Shown piece after piece: positions 62,491-64,000 of a stretch of DNA of 64,000 nucleotides. Numbering within the stretch: the first letter of the stretch is position 1; each line of letters opens with the position of its first letter. This DNA is from Rhodococcus sp. NBC_00297 (GTDB taxonomy: Bacteria > Actinomycetota > Actinomycetes > Mycobacteriales > Mycobacteriaceae): the NCBI RefSeq assembly GCF_036173065.1, contig NZ_CP108041.1, positions 3,723,001-3,787,000 on the forward strand. Reading direction: 5' to 3'. The position numbers were made by a program, and so were the translations under genes. The notes beneath the pieces are model-generated. The model was not told the origin of the DNA, made no database searches, and was given only the letters and a program-made list of their open reading frames with translations.

Positions 62491-64000
62491 ATGTCTTCCA
62501 CCACATCCGACGTCGGAAACGTCCAACCGACGATTCGGTCGAGCGCGCACGACGCGCCCGACCGCACTCGCTGGCTCATCCTGGGCGTACTCGGCCTGGC
62601 CCAGCTGATGGTCGTGCTCGACGCGACCGTCGTGAACATCGCGCTTCCCGCCGCACAGCTCGATCTCGGCTTCGACAACGCGGACCGCTCGTGGGTGGTC
62701 ACCTCCTACGCTCTGGCATTCGGCAGCCTCCTGCTGCTCGGTGGTCGACTGAGTGACCTCTTCGGTCGCCGCACCACCTTCCTCGTCGGACTCGTCGGCT
62801 TCGCGGTGATGTCTGCCGTCGGCGGCGCAGCCGTCAACTTCGGCATGCTGGTCGCGGCCCGTGCGGGACAGGGTGTCTTCGGCGCTCTGCTCGCTCCCGC
62901 AGCGCTGTCCCTGCTGACCACCACGTTCACGGATCCGAAGGAACGTGCGAAGGCATTCGGCATCTTCGGCGCGGTCGCCGGTGCCGGCGGCGCCATCGGC
63001 CTGCTTCTCGGCGGTGTGCTCACGGAGTGGGCGAACTGGCGCTGGAGCCTGTACGTCAACTTGATCTTCGCGGGAATCGCGTTCGTCGGCGGCTTCCTCC
63101 TGCTGGCCAAGCACCGCGCCACCGAGCGTCCGGTACTCGACATCCCCGGCACCCTCACCGTGTCCGCGGCGCTGTTCTCCATCGTCTACGGATTCGCGCA
63201 CGCCGAGTCCGACGGGTGGAGCAACGCGGTGACCATCGGTTTCCTCGCGGTCGGTGTGGTCCTGCTCGGTGTCTTCGTCTACCTGCAGACGCGGGCGACG
63301 CATCCGCTTCTCCCGCTGCGCATCGTGCTCGACCGCACCCGCGGCGGCGCGTACCTCGCGGTGTTCGTCATCGGTGCCGGCATGTTCGCGGTGTTCCTGT
63401 TCCTCACGTACTACCTGCAGAGCACGCTCGGCTACACGCCCATCACCACCGGGTTCGCGTTCCTGCCGATGATCGCGACCCTCGTGGTCACGGCCACCGT
63501 CGCGACGTCGGTCATCCTGCCGCGCTTCGGGCCTCGCGTTCTCATGTCCGCCGGCATGCTGATCGCGTCGGCCGGCATGGCCCTGCTGACCCAGATCTCG
63601 ATCGACAGTTCCTACGCCGCGCACATCCTGCCGAGCCTGCTCGTCATGGGCGTGGGCATGGGTGCCACGATGGCCCCGGCCATGCAGGGCGCCGTGTCCG
63701 GAGTCTCGCCGGACGACGCCGGCGTCGCCTCCGCGACCGTCAACACGATGCAGCAGATCGGCGGATCCATCGGTACTGCGCTGCTCAGCACCATCGCGGC
63801 GACGGCAGCGACGAACTACGCGACCGACAACCAGGCGGCCGTGGCTCAGGCCGCGGATCCGCAGGCCGCCGCGACGCTGCTCCGGATGAACGCGGAGATC
63901 GCCAGCTACACCACGACGTTCTGGTGGGCGTCGGGCATCTTCCTCGCCGGCTCGGTGATGGCAGCGCTGCTCGTCCGCTCGGGCAAGCTGCCCGACGGAC
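62491..64000 (+). CDS. DHA2-type (EmrB/QacA-like) MFS drug exporter, 3'-truncated by the window edge
   Basis: At least 503 residues, running off the right end without a stop. Motif A (GGRLSDLFGRR) and motif C region (AVAGAGGAIGLLLGGVL) are intact, with 14-helix organisation; opening MVVLDATVVNIALPAAQ is typical of EmrB/QacA. Exports drugs or lipids using the proton gradient. Start ATG 62491 has GCGAGG upstream. Under the divergent TetR. Confidence 0.92.
   Translation, partial: MSSTTSDVGNVQPTIRSSAHDAPDRTRWLILGVLGLAQLMVVLDATVVNIALPAAQLDLGFDNADRSWVVTSYALAFGSLLLLGGRLSDLFGRRTTFLVGLVGFAVMSAVGGAAVNFGMLVAARAGQGVFGALLAPAALSLLTTTFTDPKERAKAFGIFGAVAGAGGAIGLLLGGVLTEWANWRWSLYVNLIFAGIAFVGGFLLLAKHRATERPVLDIPGTLTVSAALFSIVYGFAHAESDGWSNAVTIGFLAVGVVLLGVFVYLQTRATHPLLPLRIVLDRTRGGAYLAVFVIGAGMFAVFLFLTYYLQSTLGYTPITTGFAFLPMIATLVVTATVATSVILPRFGPRVLMSAGMLIASAGMALLTQISIDSSYAAHILPSLLVMGVGMGATMAPAMQGAVSGVSPDDAGVASATVNTMQQIGGSIGTALLSTIAATAATNYATDNQAAVAQAADPQAAATLLRMNAEIASYTTTFWWASGIFLAGSVMAALLVRSGKLPDG

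Overview
The window reads as a chromosomal segment of a high-GC actinomycete of the mycolic-acid group, most likely Rhodococcus or a close Nocardiaceae relative. This is an inference from gene content: a mycolic-acid cyclopropane-synthase-type methyltransferase, a DesA3-type acyl desaturase beside its ferredoxin reductase, a KmtR-type metal sensor, a UsfY-like protein, L,D-transpeptidase and DUF732 lipoproteins, frequent GTG starts, 4-nt ATGA/GTGA overlaps, and many starts placed 6-9 nt after a TANNNT -10 box (leaderless mRNAs). I see no phage, insertion sequence, CRISPR array or plasmid gene; it looks like core and accessory chromosome. A LacI regulator is cut at the left end and a DHA2-type exporter at the right end.

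Left third (1-20 kb): truncated LacI regulator and phytanoyl-CoA-type dioxygenase; a metal pair (NreB-like MFS exporter plus KmtR-like sensor) behind a perfect 32-bp palindrome; an ABC-2 exporter with a NarL/DesK two-component system; a TetR/epimerase pair with twin operators; a Cys-rich copper-storage-type protein; a mycolic-type methyltransferase; an ECF sigma factor with two Asp23-type proteins and an aquaporin; amidase, Rieske protein and an EamA exporter divergent from TetR.

Middle (20-42 kb): an inositol-type catabolic operon (two sugar isomerases and IolG) under a divergent LacI repressor with tandem operators; a heterodimeric ABC exporter whose halves are degenerate in complementary positions; UsfY-like protein and a CDP-alcohol transferase; glgX; a Mop regulator-modB-modC-tandem TetR operon with no modA; cell-wall enzymes (L,D-transpeptidase, M23 peptidase); a secreted DUF4185 protein; tRNA-His and orn.

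Right third (42-64 kb): HerA-like ATPase, SDR, FadH, UMF1-type MFS, GyrI-like protein, epoxide-hydrolase-like enzyme; a TetR regulator divergent from a ferredoxin reductase/acyl desaturase/82-residue-protein operon; an AMP-forming acyl-CoA synthetase divergent from a GAF-LuxR regulator; tRNA-Arg; XdhC; a CopD-CtaG fusion; and a TetR/GtrA pair divergent from a DHA2 drug exporter with two matching operators.

A regulatory theme runs across the window: GTTT-N15/16-GGG(T/C)A elements resembling SigF/SigB general-stress promoters precede the Cys-rich copper protein, the UsfY-like gene and glgX, with weaker ones before the BrkB-like and ECF sigma genes. The most unusual single gene is a protein that joins a GyrA-like helical segment to a GNAT acetyltransferase domain (19785-20447).
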